Source: Clostridia bacterium (GTDB lineage: Bacteria > Bacillota > Clostridia > Christensenellales > Borkfalkiaceae). Taken from it: a stretch of DNA of 64,000 bases. Each line of letters starts with the position of its first letter. Position 1 is the stretch's first letter. Made by a program: the position numbers and the translations under genes. This document shows, piece by piece, positions 42,228-50,213 of this stretch. The notes beneath the pieces are model-generated. The model was not told the DNA's origin. It worked only from the letters and a program-made list of their open reading frames with translations, and searched no databases. The stretch covers positions 1-64,000 of the forward strand of contig JAFXHX010000001.1 of NCBI GenBank assembly GCA_017536205.1. The letters run 5' to 3'.

Positions 42228-42500
42228 ACAAAAAAACGTTTCCATCTCTTTGTTTAAAGAGACGAAAACGTTAGTTAACAGTTTCCGCGGTACCACTCTT
42301 TTTCACCCGTAAGGATGCACTTTTAACGCCAACACGTTATAACTCTGTTACGGGAGTTCCCGTTTACCACTACTTGTTTTCATGGTAACCGCTCTACGGC
42401 GAGTTCGGTAAAACTTTTCCAGCGCCTTGCACCAAACGGCGCCTCTCTAAAGGTAAAACTTTTTACTTACTATTCCGCTTCATTGCGTTTATAATGGAAT
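42228..42500 (-). ncRNA. T-box leader, specifier CUC (leucine)
   Basis: Minus-strand leader of the LeuA-like operon. The T-box core TGGTACCGCG is at 42286-42295. Stem I contains AGAGAG and a distal GGTG loop, and the specifier loop reads GAA-CTC-G with the codon at 42401-42403, base-paired stems on each side (GTAAAA/TTTTAC). The terminator is AACGTTTTCGTCTCTTT paired with AAAGAGATGGAAACGTT plus a T run (near 42230-42272). CUC is the codon used in known Leu T-boxes. Uncharged tRNA-Leu would permit expression. Confidence 0.92.
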
Positions 42501-42501
42501 T

Positions 42502-42530
42502 ATTATAGCAATACTTTTTTTACTTGTCAA
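42502..42530 (-). promoter_or_regulatory. Consensus promoter of the Leu T-box operon
   Basis: TTGACA (42525-42530), 17-base spacer, TATAAT (42502-42507) on the minus strand: a perfect match to consensus. Confidence 0.9.
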
Positions 42531-42569
42531 ACGATTTTTAAGGCGTAAAATAATTTTTTACAAAAGTTT

Positions 42570-42962
42570 TTATATGGCATCAATTATAGAAAAAGGCGAA
42601 TAAGATACGCAACGCTTATCTCTAAAAACGTCTGCCCCCGAGCCTTTATTTATATGTGGCGTTAAATATAAAACGTAGCCGTATATAATATTAGTAACTA
42701 AAACGCTTAAACTAATGTTAGGAAAAAACTCGTTTAATTTGTTTTTGTAAACGTAGTTATTTTCTAAAAACAATTTAACAATTTTAGTTGCTTTAATAAA
42801 ATTAGCATTTCGCTTATCGCTATTTAGGTTATCAACTGAAAAACATATTTTTTTAGGAAGATAATTTGAAAGTTCAACGTAAAAGTCAAAAATCATAAAC
42901 TCTGCTATTTTTTCATTAGGGTATAAATAACTTATTAACTTTTGCTTTCTATCTATATTCAT
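42570..42962 (-). CDS. Hypothetical protein divergent from a small XRE regulator
   Basis: 130 residues, not recognised. The C-terminal half has a hydrophobic stretch (LSVLVTNIIYGYVLYLT, about 85-102) followed by a polar tail; the N-terminal half is predicted mostly helical. Base composition is AT-richer than neighbouring operons. It is transcribed away from the XRE gene at 43047, from a consensus promoter (TTGACA 43009-43014, 18-base spacer, TATAAT) whose spacer contains a GGCAC-N3-GTGCC site. It is thus probably repressed by that regulator. It could be an effector or toxin-like partner, with no proof. Confidence 0.6.
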   Translation of the reverse strand: MNIDRKQKLISYLYPNEKIAEFMIFDFYVELSNYLPKKICFSVDNLNSDKRNANFIKATKIVKLFLENNYVYKNKLNEFFPNISLSVLVTNIIYGYVLYLTPHINKGSGADVFRDKRCVSYSPFSIIDAI

Positions 42963-42992
42963 AAGTAAAACTCCGTTGCATATAATTATAAT

Positions 42993-43035
42993 GGCACAGT
43001 GTGCCTTTTGTCAAACATAAATTGCACGTTGTGAT
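42993..43035. promoter_or_regulatory. Two operator-like palindromes between divergent genes
   Basis: GGCAC-AGT-GTGCC (42993-43005) and TGCAC-GTT-GTGAT (43023-43035), centres 30 bp apart (about three helical turns). The first lies inside the -35/-10 spacer of the minus-strand gene's promoter; the second is just before the XRE gene start. This is the expected layout for a Cro/C1-like autoregulator. Confidence 0.6.
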
Positions 43036-43046
43036 ATTATTTTGAT

Positions 43047-43256
43047 ATGATAGATATTAAAGATATACAAAAAAGATTGCGTGAAGAAATTAAAAATAGT
43101 GGCTTAACGCAAAAAGAAATAGCAAAAAGGGTGGGTATAAACCCTTCAACGGTTAGTAAGTATTTAAAGCAAGATAAATACCCTGCAATTGATACTTTTG
43201 CTAATATTTGTGAAGTTTTAGGCATTTCGGCAGATGAAGTGCTGGGGCTTAAATAA
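43047..43256 (+). CDS. Small XRE/Cro-C1 family DNA-binding protein
   Basis: 69 residues that are almost entirely one helix-turn-helix domain (SGLTQKEIAKRVGINPSTVSKYLKQ), ending ADEVLGLK. It likely binds the two palindromes upstream and controls itself and the divergent 130-residue protein. It is followed by a terminator. Confidence 0.88.
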   Translation: MIDIKDIQKRLREEIKNSGLTQKEIAKRVGINPSTVSKYLKQDKYPAIDTFANICEVLGISADEVLGLK

Positions 43257-43263
43257 ACATTAA

Positions 43264-43291
43264 AAAAACGGTGGATTTTTCCACCGTTTTT
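43264..43291. terminator. Bidirectional terminator
   Basis: AAAAACGGTGGA / TCCACCGTTTTT hairpin between the XRE gene (+) and ilvE (-); it closes the oxidoreductase operon. Confidence 0.88.
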
Positions 43292-43304
43292 ATTTTTATA
43301 TAGA

Positions 43305-44366
43305 TTATATTTTGTAAGTCCAGCCGAACGTATCTTCAACTTTACCCCATTGAATACCTGTTAAGGTGTCGTAAAGCATTTGAGTTACTTCGCCTATTTT
43401 GCCACCGCCAACTTCGTACTTAACGCCTTGGTAGCAAAGTTCGCCTATGGGCGAAACAACGGCTGCAGTACCGCAACCAAACGCTTCTTCAAGTGCGCCT
43501 GAAGCCATAGCGTTTTTAAGTTCATCAATTGAAAGTAAGCGTTCTTCAACCTTAAAGCCTTTCGATTTTAAAACTTCGATACACGACTTTCTTGTAATAC
43601 CAGGAAGTATCGAGCCAGAAAGCATAGGAGTTACTATAGTTCCGTTAATTTTAAACATAACGTTCATAGCGCCAACTTCTTCAATATACTTTCTTTCAAC
43701 GCCGTCGAGCCATAAAACTTGAGCGTAGCCCTTATCTTCAGCACGTTTACCAGCGCGAGTAGATGCAGCGTAGTTACCACCGCATTTAGCAAAGCCCGTA
43801 CCACCGCGAACGGCGCGAACGTCTTCGTCTTCAATCATAATTTTAACGGGGTTAATGCCTTCTTTGTAGTAACTTCCTACGGGTGAAGCAATAATAATAA
43901 GTTCTGCGTTGTGAACAGAGTGAACGCCAAGAGTTTCGTCGTTACCGAATAAGAAAGGCCTTAAATAAAGTGAAGTGCCTTCTTGATAGGGAGTCCAGGC
44001 TTGTTCAACTTTTACAAACTCCGTTAAAAGTTCAAGCGCTAAATCTTCGTTGATAGTGGGAAGGCAAAGTCTTTCTGCCGAAGCGTTAAGCCTTTTAATA
44101 TTTTCCATAGGTCTAAAAAGTTGAACGCCACCGTCTTTTCTTCTATACGCTTTTAAACCCTCAAAAATCTCTGCGCCGTAGTGTAAAACGGTGCTTGCAG
44201 GGTGGATAGAAAGGTTTTCAAAGGGAACTATTCTTGGGTTATGCCAACCTTTTTCTTGCGACCAAGTAATTTGTGCCATATGGTCGGTAAAGAACTTGCC
44301 GAAGCCTAAAGTTGATGCTTCGGGCTTAACTTTTTTATTAACGTTTTCAATAAACTTAATTTCCAT
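43305..44366 (-). CDS. ilvE: Branched-chain amino acid aminotransferase
   Basis: 353-residue class IV PLP aminotransferase: LHYGAEIFEGLKAYR, LYLRPFLFGNDETLGV, the PLP-Lys segment GVERKYIEEVGAMN and the phosphate-cup region SGSILPGITRKS. The length fits bacterial/eukaryotic-type BCAT (about 350-360). It interconverts Val, Leu, Ile and their 2-oxoacids. It is the last gene of the operon that encodes acyl-CoA synthetase and 2-oxoacid:ferredoxin oxidoreductase, so it probably closes a route from branched acids to amino acids. Confidence 0.94.
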   Translation of the reverse strand: MEIKFIENVNKKVKPEASTLGFGKFFTDHMAQITWSQEKGWHNPRIVPFENLSIHPASTVLHYGAEIFEGLKAYRRKDGGVQLFRPMENIKRLNASAERLCLPTINEDLALELLTEFVKVEQAWTPYQEGTSLYLRPFLFGNDETLGVHSVHNAELIIIASPVGSYYKEGINPVKIMIEDEDVRAVRGGTGFAKCGGNYAASTRAGKRAEDKGYAQVLWLDGVERKYIEEVGAMNVMFKINGTIVTPMLSGSILPGITRKSCIEVLKSKGFKVEERLLSIDELKNAMASGALEEAFGCGTAAVVSPIGELCYQGVKYEVGGGKIGEVTQMLYDTLTGIQWGKVEDTFGWTYKI

Positions 44367-44376
44367 ATTAAACTCC

Positions 44377-44910
44377 TTAAAACTCTGCGCCGAGTTTCAT
44401 TGCTTTAAGGTTAACTTCAAGCATATCTGCGTGCTTTGCAGAAATTACTTTGTTAAGCGCACCCATAAGGGCTTCTTCGCTATCGTCACCCGAAAGCGAT
44501 AAAAGTTTACCAACAATAATCATATTTGCAAGGGTGGGGAATCCGTTTTCTTGTGCTAAACGGGTTGCGGGAACGTAATAAACGTTAACGTCTTGGCGTT
44601 CAACCTTTCTTTCTATGAGCGAACTGTCTAAAATGATAGTACCACCTGCTTTTACGGTTTTTTCAAACTTATCAAGCGAGGGAAGGTTCATTGCAACTAA
44701 AACGTCGGGCGTGTCGATAATAGGCGAGCCGATAGCACCGTCTGATAAAATTACCGAACAACTTGCCGTACCACCACGCATTTCGGGGCCGTAAGAAGGA
44801 AGCCAACTTACGTTTTTGCCTTCAACTAAACCTTTATAGGCAAGGAACTTGCCCGAGAAAAGTATGCCTTGGCCACCAAAGCCGGAAAATAAATATTTAG
44901 TAGTTGCCAT
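44377..44910 (-). CDS. 2-oxoacid:ferredoxin oxidoreductase, gamma subunit
   Basis: 177 residues of the catalytic gamma family: LFSGFGGQGILFSGKFLAY at the N-terminus, SYGPEMRGGTASCSVILSD and VLVAMNLPSLDKF. The start MATTKYLF at 44910 has a good ribosome binding site; the frame extends further upstream into the beta gene. It works with the alpha, beta and ferredoxin subunits encoded just upstream. The set matches the VOR/KOR four-gene layout. Confidence 0.92.
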   Translation of the reverse strand: MATTKYLFSGFGGQGILFSGKFLAYKGLVEGKNVSWLPSYGPEMRGGTASCSVILSDGAIGSPIIDTPDVLVAMNLPSLDKFEKTVKAGGTIILDSSLIERKVERQDVNVYYVPATRLAQENGFPTLANMIIVGKLLSLSGDDSEEALMGALNKVISAKHADMLEVNLKAMKLGAEF

Positions 44911-44911
44911 A

Positions 44912-45664
44912 TTATTTACCCTCCGTATTGCTTCTGTCTTTATAAACGCCAAGTGGGTAGAAAGGAATCATTTTCTCGTCAATCCATTTAAGCGCTTTTT
45001 CAGGAGTCATACCCCAGTTAGTTGGGCAAGACGATAATACTTCAATAAGCGAGAAGCCTTTTCCGTCAATTTGGTTTTGGAAGGCTTTTTTAATTGCCTT
45101 TTTAGCGTTTTTAACTGCTTTTACGCTGTTAACGGTAACGCGTTCAAGGTATTCTGGACCTTCGAGCGTTGCAAGCATTTCGCAAACTCTAATGGGGTAA
45201 CCACACGCTTTAACGTCACGTCCGTAGGGTGAAGTTTGGGTAACTTGACCTTCAAGCGAAGTGGGTGCCATTTGACCACCCGTCATACCGTAAATTGCGT
45301 TGTTTATAAAGATAATTGTAATGTTTTCGTTTCTTGCAGCGGCGTGCACCGTTTCTGCCATACCGATTGATGCAAGGTCGCCGTCGCCTTGGTAAGTGAA
45401 CACGATATGTTCTTGGGGGTTAGCCCTTTTAACGCCCGTTGCAACGGCAGGAGCACGGCCGTGTGCGGCTTCAATCATATCGCAGTTAAAGTAGTCGTAT
45501 GCCATAACCGAGCAACCTACGGGTGCAATACCTATGGTTCTACCTTCAATGCCAAGTTCGTCAATAACTTCGGCAACGAGGCGGTGTACTATGCCGTGGG
45601 TACAGCCGGGGCAATAGTGGAACGATAAATCGGCAAGAGCCTTTGGTTTTTCAAATACTACCAT
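44912..45664 (-). CDS. 2-oxoacid:ferredoxin oxidoreductase, beta (TPP-binding) subunit
   Basis: 250 residues. The cluster/TPP region [14 protein letters not shown] and [13 protein letters not shown] precede the thiamine-diphosphate motif [12 protein letters not shown]...[11 protein letters not shown]. This subunit carries the catalytic thiamine diphosphate. The gene is 1 base from the alpha gene and 1 base from the gamma gene. Subunit type suggests 2-oxoisovalerate or 2-oxoglutarate-type enzymes; neighbouring ilvE favours branched-chain substrates. Confidence 0.93.
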   Translation of the reverse strand: MVVFEKPKALADLSFHYCPGCTHGIVHRLVAEVIDELGIEGRTIGIAPVGCSVMAYDYFNCDMIEAAHGRAPAVATGVKRANPQEHIVFTYQGDGDLASIGMAETVHAAARNENITIIFINNAIYGMTGGQMAPTSLEGQVTQTSPYGRDVKACGYPIRVCEMLATLEGPEYLERVTVNSVKAVKNAKKAIKKAFQNQIDGKGFSLIEVLSSCPTNWGMTPEKALKWIDEKMIPFYPLGVYKDRSNTEGK

Positions 45665-45665
45665 A

Positions 45666-46727
45666 TTAATTTATCTCCTTTGCGTATTTTTCAATTTCAG
45701 TGCGAACTTGGTCAACTGAAGGTATCATACCACCAGCGCGATTGCAAAGCGTTACGGGAACTTTGCATTCAAGTGCCAAGCGCACGTCGTCTATCATTTG
45801 GCCCATAGAAAGTTCAACACAAATAACGTGTTTTGCTTTGTTCGCAATCGCCTTATAGGGCGCTTTTGGGAACGGCCAAACGGTAATAGGTCTAATTAAG
45901 CCCGCTTTAATACCGTTAGCACGCGCTTCGTCAACGGCGTTTTTAGCAACCCTTGACGCAATACCGTAAGCGGTAACTACGATGTCGGCATCTTCAGTTA
46001 AATACTCTTCGTACATAACTTCGTTTTCTTCAACTTGTTTATATCTTTCGTAGCGAGCGAAGTTTAACTTTTCAAGTTCTTCAGGAACGAGTGAAAGCGA
46101 GTTAACAACGTTGTGTTTTCTTTGCATTTTAGTTCCGTTAGTCGCCCAAGGTTTTTCGGGTGCAGGGCTAACTTCTAAATCGAGTTCTACAGGCTCCATC
46201 ATTTGACCCATAGTACCGTCTGCAAGAATCATAGAAGTCATTCTATACTTATCTGCAAGTTCAAAACCTTTAATGGTAAGCGACGCCATTTCTTGAACGC
46301 TACCGGGAGCAAGAACTATCATATGGAAGTCGCCGTGACCGCCACCTTTAGTTGCTTGGTTATAGTCGGCTTGGCTAGGTTGAATACCACCAAGACCTGG
46401 GCCACCACGTTGAACGTTAATGATAACGGCGGGAAGGTCTGCGCCTGCTAAATAAGAAATACCTTCGCTTTTAAGCGATATTCCGGGGCTTGATGAACTA
46501 GTCATAACACGGTAGCCTGCTGATGAAACGCCGTAAACCATATTGATGGCTGCAACTTCGCTTTCTGCTTGTAAGAAAGTACCGCCTATTTTAGGCATGC
46601 GTTTTGCCATGTAAGCGGCAATTTCCGTTTGTGGAGTGATAGGGTAGCCGAAATAGTGCATGCAACCTGCTTTGATTGCCGCTTCGGCTATCGCTTCGTT
46701 ACCTTTCATTAAAACTTTATTTGCCAT
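45666..46727 (-). CDS. 2-oxoacid:ferredoxin oxidoreductase, alpha subunit
   Basis: 353 residues from [17 protein letters not shown] at 46727 (AAAGGTGAT upstream). Motifs are the [11 protein letters not shown] segment of the pyrimidine-binding domain, [19 protein letters not shown], and the C-terminal [19 protein letters not shown]. The same arrangement occurs in VorB/KorA. It sits 4 bases past the ferredoxin stop. Confidence 0.93.
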   Translation of the reverse strand: MANKVLMKGNEAIAEAAIKAGCMHYFGYPITPQTEIAAYMAKRMPKIGGTFLQAESEVAAINMVYGVSSAGYRVMTSSSSPGISLKSEGISYLAGADLPAVIINVQRGGPGLGGIQPSQADYNQATKGGGHGDFHMIVLAPGSVQEMASLTIKGFELADKYRMTSMILADGTMGQMMEPVELDLEVSPAPEKPWATNGTKMQRKHNVVNSLSLVPEELEKLNFARYERYKQVEENEVMYEEYLTEDADIVVTAYGIASRVAKNAVDEARANGIKAGLIRPITVWPFPKAPYKAIANKAKHVICVELSMGQMIDDVRLALECKVPVTLCNRAGGMIPSVDQVRTEIEKYAKEIN

Positions 46728-46731
46728 AGTA

Positions 46732-46938
46732 TCACCTTTCAACCTTAATAATGCAGTCGGGGCACATAGTTGCGCAGAAAGCACAGCCTATGCAGTCTTG
46801 TTCTCTAACCGCAGTAACGGGTTTATGTCCTTTTTTATTGATTTTGTCGCTTGAAAGTTCAAGCACTTTCTTTGGGCAAACGTTAATGCAAAGACCACAG
46901 CCTTTACAGTTGTCTGCATTGATGGTAAGTTTTGCCAT
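46732..46938 (-). CDS. 2x[4Fe-4S] ferredoxin subunit of the 2-oxoacid oxidoreductase
   Basis: 68 residues with two C-x2-C-x2-C-x3-CP motifs (CKGCGLCINVCP, CIGCAFCATMCP). It is the delta subunit that passes electrons to or from the TPP subunit. Its stop is TGA, confirming the standard code. First of the four oxidoreductase genes. Confidence 0.95.
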   Translation of the reverse strand: MAKLTINADNCKGCGLCINVCPKKVLELSSDKINKKGHKPVTAVREQDCIGCAFCATMCPDCIIKVER

Positions 46939-46950
46939 AGTTATTCTCCT

Positions 46951-47613
46951 TTAAATCTTTTTCTGCAAAACGAGTGGGTACAAGTTTTCAATTTTATCTT
47001 TAAGTGCGCCGTAAAGTTTGCTACTAACCGTTGTAAGTACTACGGGAACGCCTAATATTCTAGCAACGCCGCTTGCATAGTCAACCGAGCCTAAAACGTC
47101 TGCTTCGGTGGTGAACTCGCCAAGGTTTGAATTGTTTATAACGCCCGTAAACTTTAACTTACAAGCGTTTTCTATCTCGCGCGCAACTTCAACAGCGCTT
47201 TCGGGCGTTGGGGTTAGCGGGCGAAAACTGTTAACTACAAGTAGCATTTCGTAACTGTTTTCTTTAAGTATTTCGGGGGTGAGCCTACCAAGCGCCAAAG
47301 CACCACGGTCGTCACCGCCAACGTCAACGAAAGTTTTACTAGTTTTATCGTCTGTAACTGCGTAAATCTCTTGCGGAAGGGCGGGAATATCAACGTTGCT
47401 ATTAGCGTAAGGCGAGCATATAAGCCTAACGCCGTTTTTTTCAAGTTCTAACTCGCTATCTTTCGAGCGAAAGTAGGGGTTAACTATATCAAGGTCGGCA
47501 AGAGTGACTTTTTCATAGTCCTTTTTTGCCGAAAGCGATAAATTAACCGCAACGTTAGTTTTACCACTGCCGTAATGTCCGCTTAAAATTATAATTCTTT
47601 TATCGCTTAACAT
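46951..47613 (-). CDS. MinD/ParA-like P-loop ATPase of the oxidoreductase operon
   Basis: 220 residues with Walker A SGHYGSGKTNVAVNLSL near the start and a TLADLDIVNPYF switch segment, then FVDVGGDDRGALALG. It lacks the KGG signature Lys of true ParA. Proteins of this type occur beside 2-oxoacid oxidoreductase genes in anaerobes, where a role in cluster or enzyme maturation is possible but not shown. The start overlaps the synthetase stop by one base (TAATG). Confidence 0.75.
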   Translation of the reverse strand: MLSDKRIIILSGHYGSGKTNVAVNLSLSAKKDYEKVTLADLDIVNPYFRSKDSELELEKNGVRLICSPYANSNVDIPALPQEIYAVTDDKTSKTFVDVGGDDRGALALGRLTPEILKENSYEMLLVVNSFRPLTPTPESAVEVAREIENACKLKFTGVINNSNLGEFTTEADVLGSVDYASGVARILGVPVVLTTVSSKLYGALKDKIENLYPLVLQKKI

Positions 47614-49895
47614 TATAGTTTGTTTCTCTGTATTTTACCGCTTATGGTTTTTGGAAGTTCGTCTTTAAACACTACTATTCTCGGGTACTTATAAGGTGCG
47701 GTGTTAGTTTTAACGTAGTTTTGTATTTCTTTTTTAAGTTCTTCGCTCGGCTGGGTGCCTTTAACTAGAACTATGCTTGCTTTAACTACTTGACCACGAA
47801 CTTCGTCTGGCTCTGCTGAAACGCCACACTCAAGTACGTATGGAAGTTCCATAATAACCGACTCTATCTCGAAAGGTCCTATTCTGTAACCAGACGACTT
47901 AATAACGTCGTCAACCCTACCAACGTACCAATAAAATCCGTCTTCATCACGCCAAGCAGTGTCGCCCGTGTGATAATAGCCGTCGTGCCAAACTTCACGA
48001 GTTTTTTCCTCGTCTTTATAATAGCCTTTGAATAAACCACAGGGCGCTTTATCGCCTATTTTAATAACGATTTCGCCCGTTTCACCGTCTTCAACGCTAT
48101 TGCCGTCTTGGTCAACGATAGAAACGTCGTAAATAGGTGCGGGTTTACCCATACTGCCTATTTTGTGTGGAGCACCCGTCATATTACCTATAATCATAGT
48201 GCTTTCCGTTTGACCAAAGCCTTCCATAATATGTAGGCCCGTTGCCTTTTCAAACTGACGGTAAACTTCGGGGTTTAACGCTTCGCCAGCCGTAGTCATA
48301 TGCTTAATTGAAGAAAGGTCGTATTTAGAAATATCTTCTTTAACGAGCATTCTAAGCATAGTTGGTGGAGCGCAGAAAGTGGTAATTTGGTACTTTGCAA
48401 ACATAGGAAGTATTTCGCTTGCATCGAACCTGTCGAAGTCGTAAACGAAAATTGCCGCTTCGCAAAGCCATTGACCGTAAAGTTTACCCCACATTGATTT
48501 AGCCCAGCCCGTGTCTGAAATAGTGAAGTGAAGCCCGTTCGGGTCAACGTTATGCCAGTACTTTGCCGTGTGGAAGTGACCTAAGGGGTAGGTGAACGAG
48601 TGCGCCGCAATTTTGGGGTAACCCGTTGTTCCAGAAGTAAAGAACATAAGCATAAGGTCGTCGCCACAAGCAGTGTCTTCAGTGCGGTTAAAGTGGGTTG
48701 AATAAAGGGTATATTCTTCGTTAAAATTGTGCCAACCTTCACGCTCGCCGTTTACTATAATTTTAGTTTTTACGGTGGGGCAGGCGTTAAGCACTGCTTC
48801 TATATTATCTGGAACTTTATCGTCGCTCGTTGCAATAACGGTAGAAACGCCCGCAGCGTTAAAGCGATATTCAAAGTCGTGCTCTTTAAGTTGGTTGGTT
48901 GCAGGTATTGCTATTGCGCCGAGTTTGTTAAGTGCAAGCATCGTAAACCAGTATTGATAATGCCTTTTTAAAACTAATAAAACTCTGTCGCCTTTCTTAA
49001 CGCCGAGTGACTTTAAGTAGTTGGCAACGCGGTTGCTCTCCTTTTTAATATCTTTAAAGGTGAAACGGCGTTCGGTTTTATCTTTTGAAACGTGAAGCAT
49101 TGCAACTTTGTCGGGGTCTTTGTCTGCAATAGCATCCATAACGTCAAAAGCAAAGTTGAACTTTTCTTCGTTTTTAAAGGTAATTTTAGTGGGAGTGCCG
49201 TTTTCGTTGAGAGTAGTTTCAATAAACTTTTTATAAATGCGCTTTTTAGCGCCCGCATCTGCTTTTATGGGGGTGGCGGGAATTATCTTGTGCGCGTCAA
49301 GCGCAGAAGAGTGCTCGCCCGAGGGGTTTAAAACTATTGCGTAAAAAACACAGTCCTTTCCACCTATAGCCCTTAAACCGTGCGGTGCGTTAGAGTTGTA
49401 ATAAATACTGTCGCCAGGGCCGAGTATTTCTTTGTGGTTTCCCACTTGAACTAAAAGTTGGCCGTCTATAATAATGTCGCACTCTTGCCCATCGTGCGTG
49501 GTAAGTTCTAAGGGTTTATCTTGCGCTTCTTCGCTATACTTGCTAACGACGTATAAAGGCTCTGCAATTCTCGATTTAAACGAACTTGCTAAGTTATAAT
49601 ACGTCATACCGTGCGCTTGACCTACCATTTGTGCGTTGCCGTTTCTAGTAACGTCGTACGATTTAAGGTTGGGGCTATAACCCTCGATAATATCGGTAAC
49701 GTTAACTTTTAAAGCGTTTGCGCAACGGTAAATGAAAGCGAAGTTAAGGTCGCTTTTGCCGTTTTCACAATTTATGTATTCTTCTTCGCTAACGCCCGTA
49801 AAGTTTGCCATTTCGGCAGTAGAAAGACCTACGATTTCGCGTAGTTCTCTAATTCTTTCGGCCATTTCACGAATTTTAAGGTTTAATTCTTCCAT
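47613..49895 (-). CDS. XRE-cupin-acyl-CoA synthetase fusion, copy 1
   Basis: 760 residues in three parts: an XRE helix-turn-helix (about 8-66; LSTAEMANFTGVSEEEYINCENG), a cupin (about 105-190; TTHDGQECDIIIDG, GDSIYYNSNAPHG), and an AMP-forming acyl-CoA synthetase of the acetyl/medium-chain type (about 235-760; FFTSGTTGYPK, EGFGQTESTMI, VGRVDDVIKSSGYRIGP, and the catalytic Lys in KTISGKIQRNKL). It is first in the T-box operon that continues through the ATPase, oxidoreductase and ilvE. The XRE-cupin front end is normally a stand-alone regulator, so the protein may sense its acid or CoA ester and bind DNA. Substrate unknown. Confidence 0.9.
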   Translation of the reverse strand: MEELNLKIREMAERIRELREIVGLSTAEMANFTGVSEEEYINCENGKSDLNFAFIYRCANALKVNVTDIIEGYSPNLKSYDVTRNGNAQMVGQAHGMTYYNLASSFKSRIAEPLYVVSKYSEEAQDKPLELTTHDGQECDIIIDGQLLVQVGNHKEILGPGDSIYYNSNAPHGLRAIGGKDCVFYAIVLNPSGEHSSALDAHKIIPATPIKADAGAKKRIYKKFIETTLNENGTPTKITFKNEEKFNFAFDVMDAIADKDPDKVAMLHVSKDKTERRFTFKDIKKESNRVANYLKSLGVKKGDRVLLVLKRHYQYWFTMLALNKLGAIAIPATNQLKEHDFEYRFNAAGVSTVIATSDDKVPDNIEAVLNACPTVKTKIIVNGEREGWHNFNEEYTLYSTHFNRTEDTACGDDLMLMFFTSGTTGYPKIAAHSFTYPLGHFHTAKYWHNVDPNGLHFTISDTGWAKSMWGKLYGQWLCEAAIFVYDFDRFDASEILPMFAKYQITTFCAPPTMLRMLVKEDISKYDLSSIKHMTTAGEALNPEVYRQFEKATGLHIMEGFGQTESTMIIGNMTGAPHKIGSMGKPAPIYDVSIVDQDGNSVEDGETGEIVIKIGDKAPCGLFKGYYKDEEKTREVWHDGYYHTGDTAWRDEDGFYWYVGRVDDVIKSSGYRIGPFEIESVIMELPYVLECGVSAEPDEVRGQVVKASIVLVKGTQPSEELKKEIQNYVKTNTAPYKYPRIVVFKDELPKTISGKIQRNKL

Positions 49896-49921
49896 GCTTT
49901 TCTCCCGTAGGACAAGGAATT

Positions 49922-50160
49922 AAAAACCTCGCCCCAAAATAGTTGAGACGAGGATTCCCGCGGTACCACTCAAATTGCAACCGTAGTTGCCACTTAAACA
50001 CTTTAACGCAGTTATACGGAGAGATTCTACTTGTTTTATAAACTTTCTTTCTCCCAACTCGGAAATTACACGCTTAAATCTTCAACTTCGGCTCTCACCA
50101 AACGCCGTTCTCTGTATGGTGAAGGTTTTTAAGCGACTTTTCGTCATAGTCGTTAATTAA
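49922..50160 (-). ncRNA. T-box leader of the synthetase/oxidoreductase/ilvE operon
   Basis: Minus strand. The T-box core TGGTACCGCG is at 49959-49968, the terminator CCTCGTCTC/GGGCGAGG plus T run is at 49922-49953, and Stem I has CAGAGAA and a distal GGTG loop. The specifier-loop strand reads GAAGATTTAAGCG. By the usual GAA-codon spacing the codon would be GAT (Asp, 50078-50080). Shifting one base gives ATT (Ile, 50077-50079). The UGGU core pairs with discriminator A, which fits Ile and not Asp, as does the gene content. Confidence 0.88.
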
Positions 50161-50169
50161 ATTATAAAT

Positions 50170-50198
50170 AATTTACCACTACTTTTTAATCTTGTCAA
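50170..50198 (-). promoter_or_regulatory. Promoter of the T-box operon at 49895
   Basis: TTGACA (50193-50198), 17 bases, TAAATT (50170-50175) on the minus strand, just past the stop of the second fusion gene. Confidence 0.65.
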
Positions 50199-50213
50199 CG
50201 ATTTTAACGGGGT

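Noticed and set aside
43305..49895. Branched-chain amino-acid fermentation operon
   Set aside because: Same enzymes would serve, but the T-box leader implies induction by amino-acid shortage, which does not suit a degradative role.
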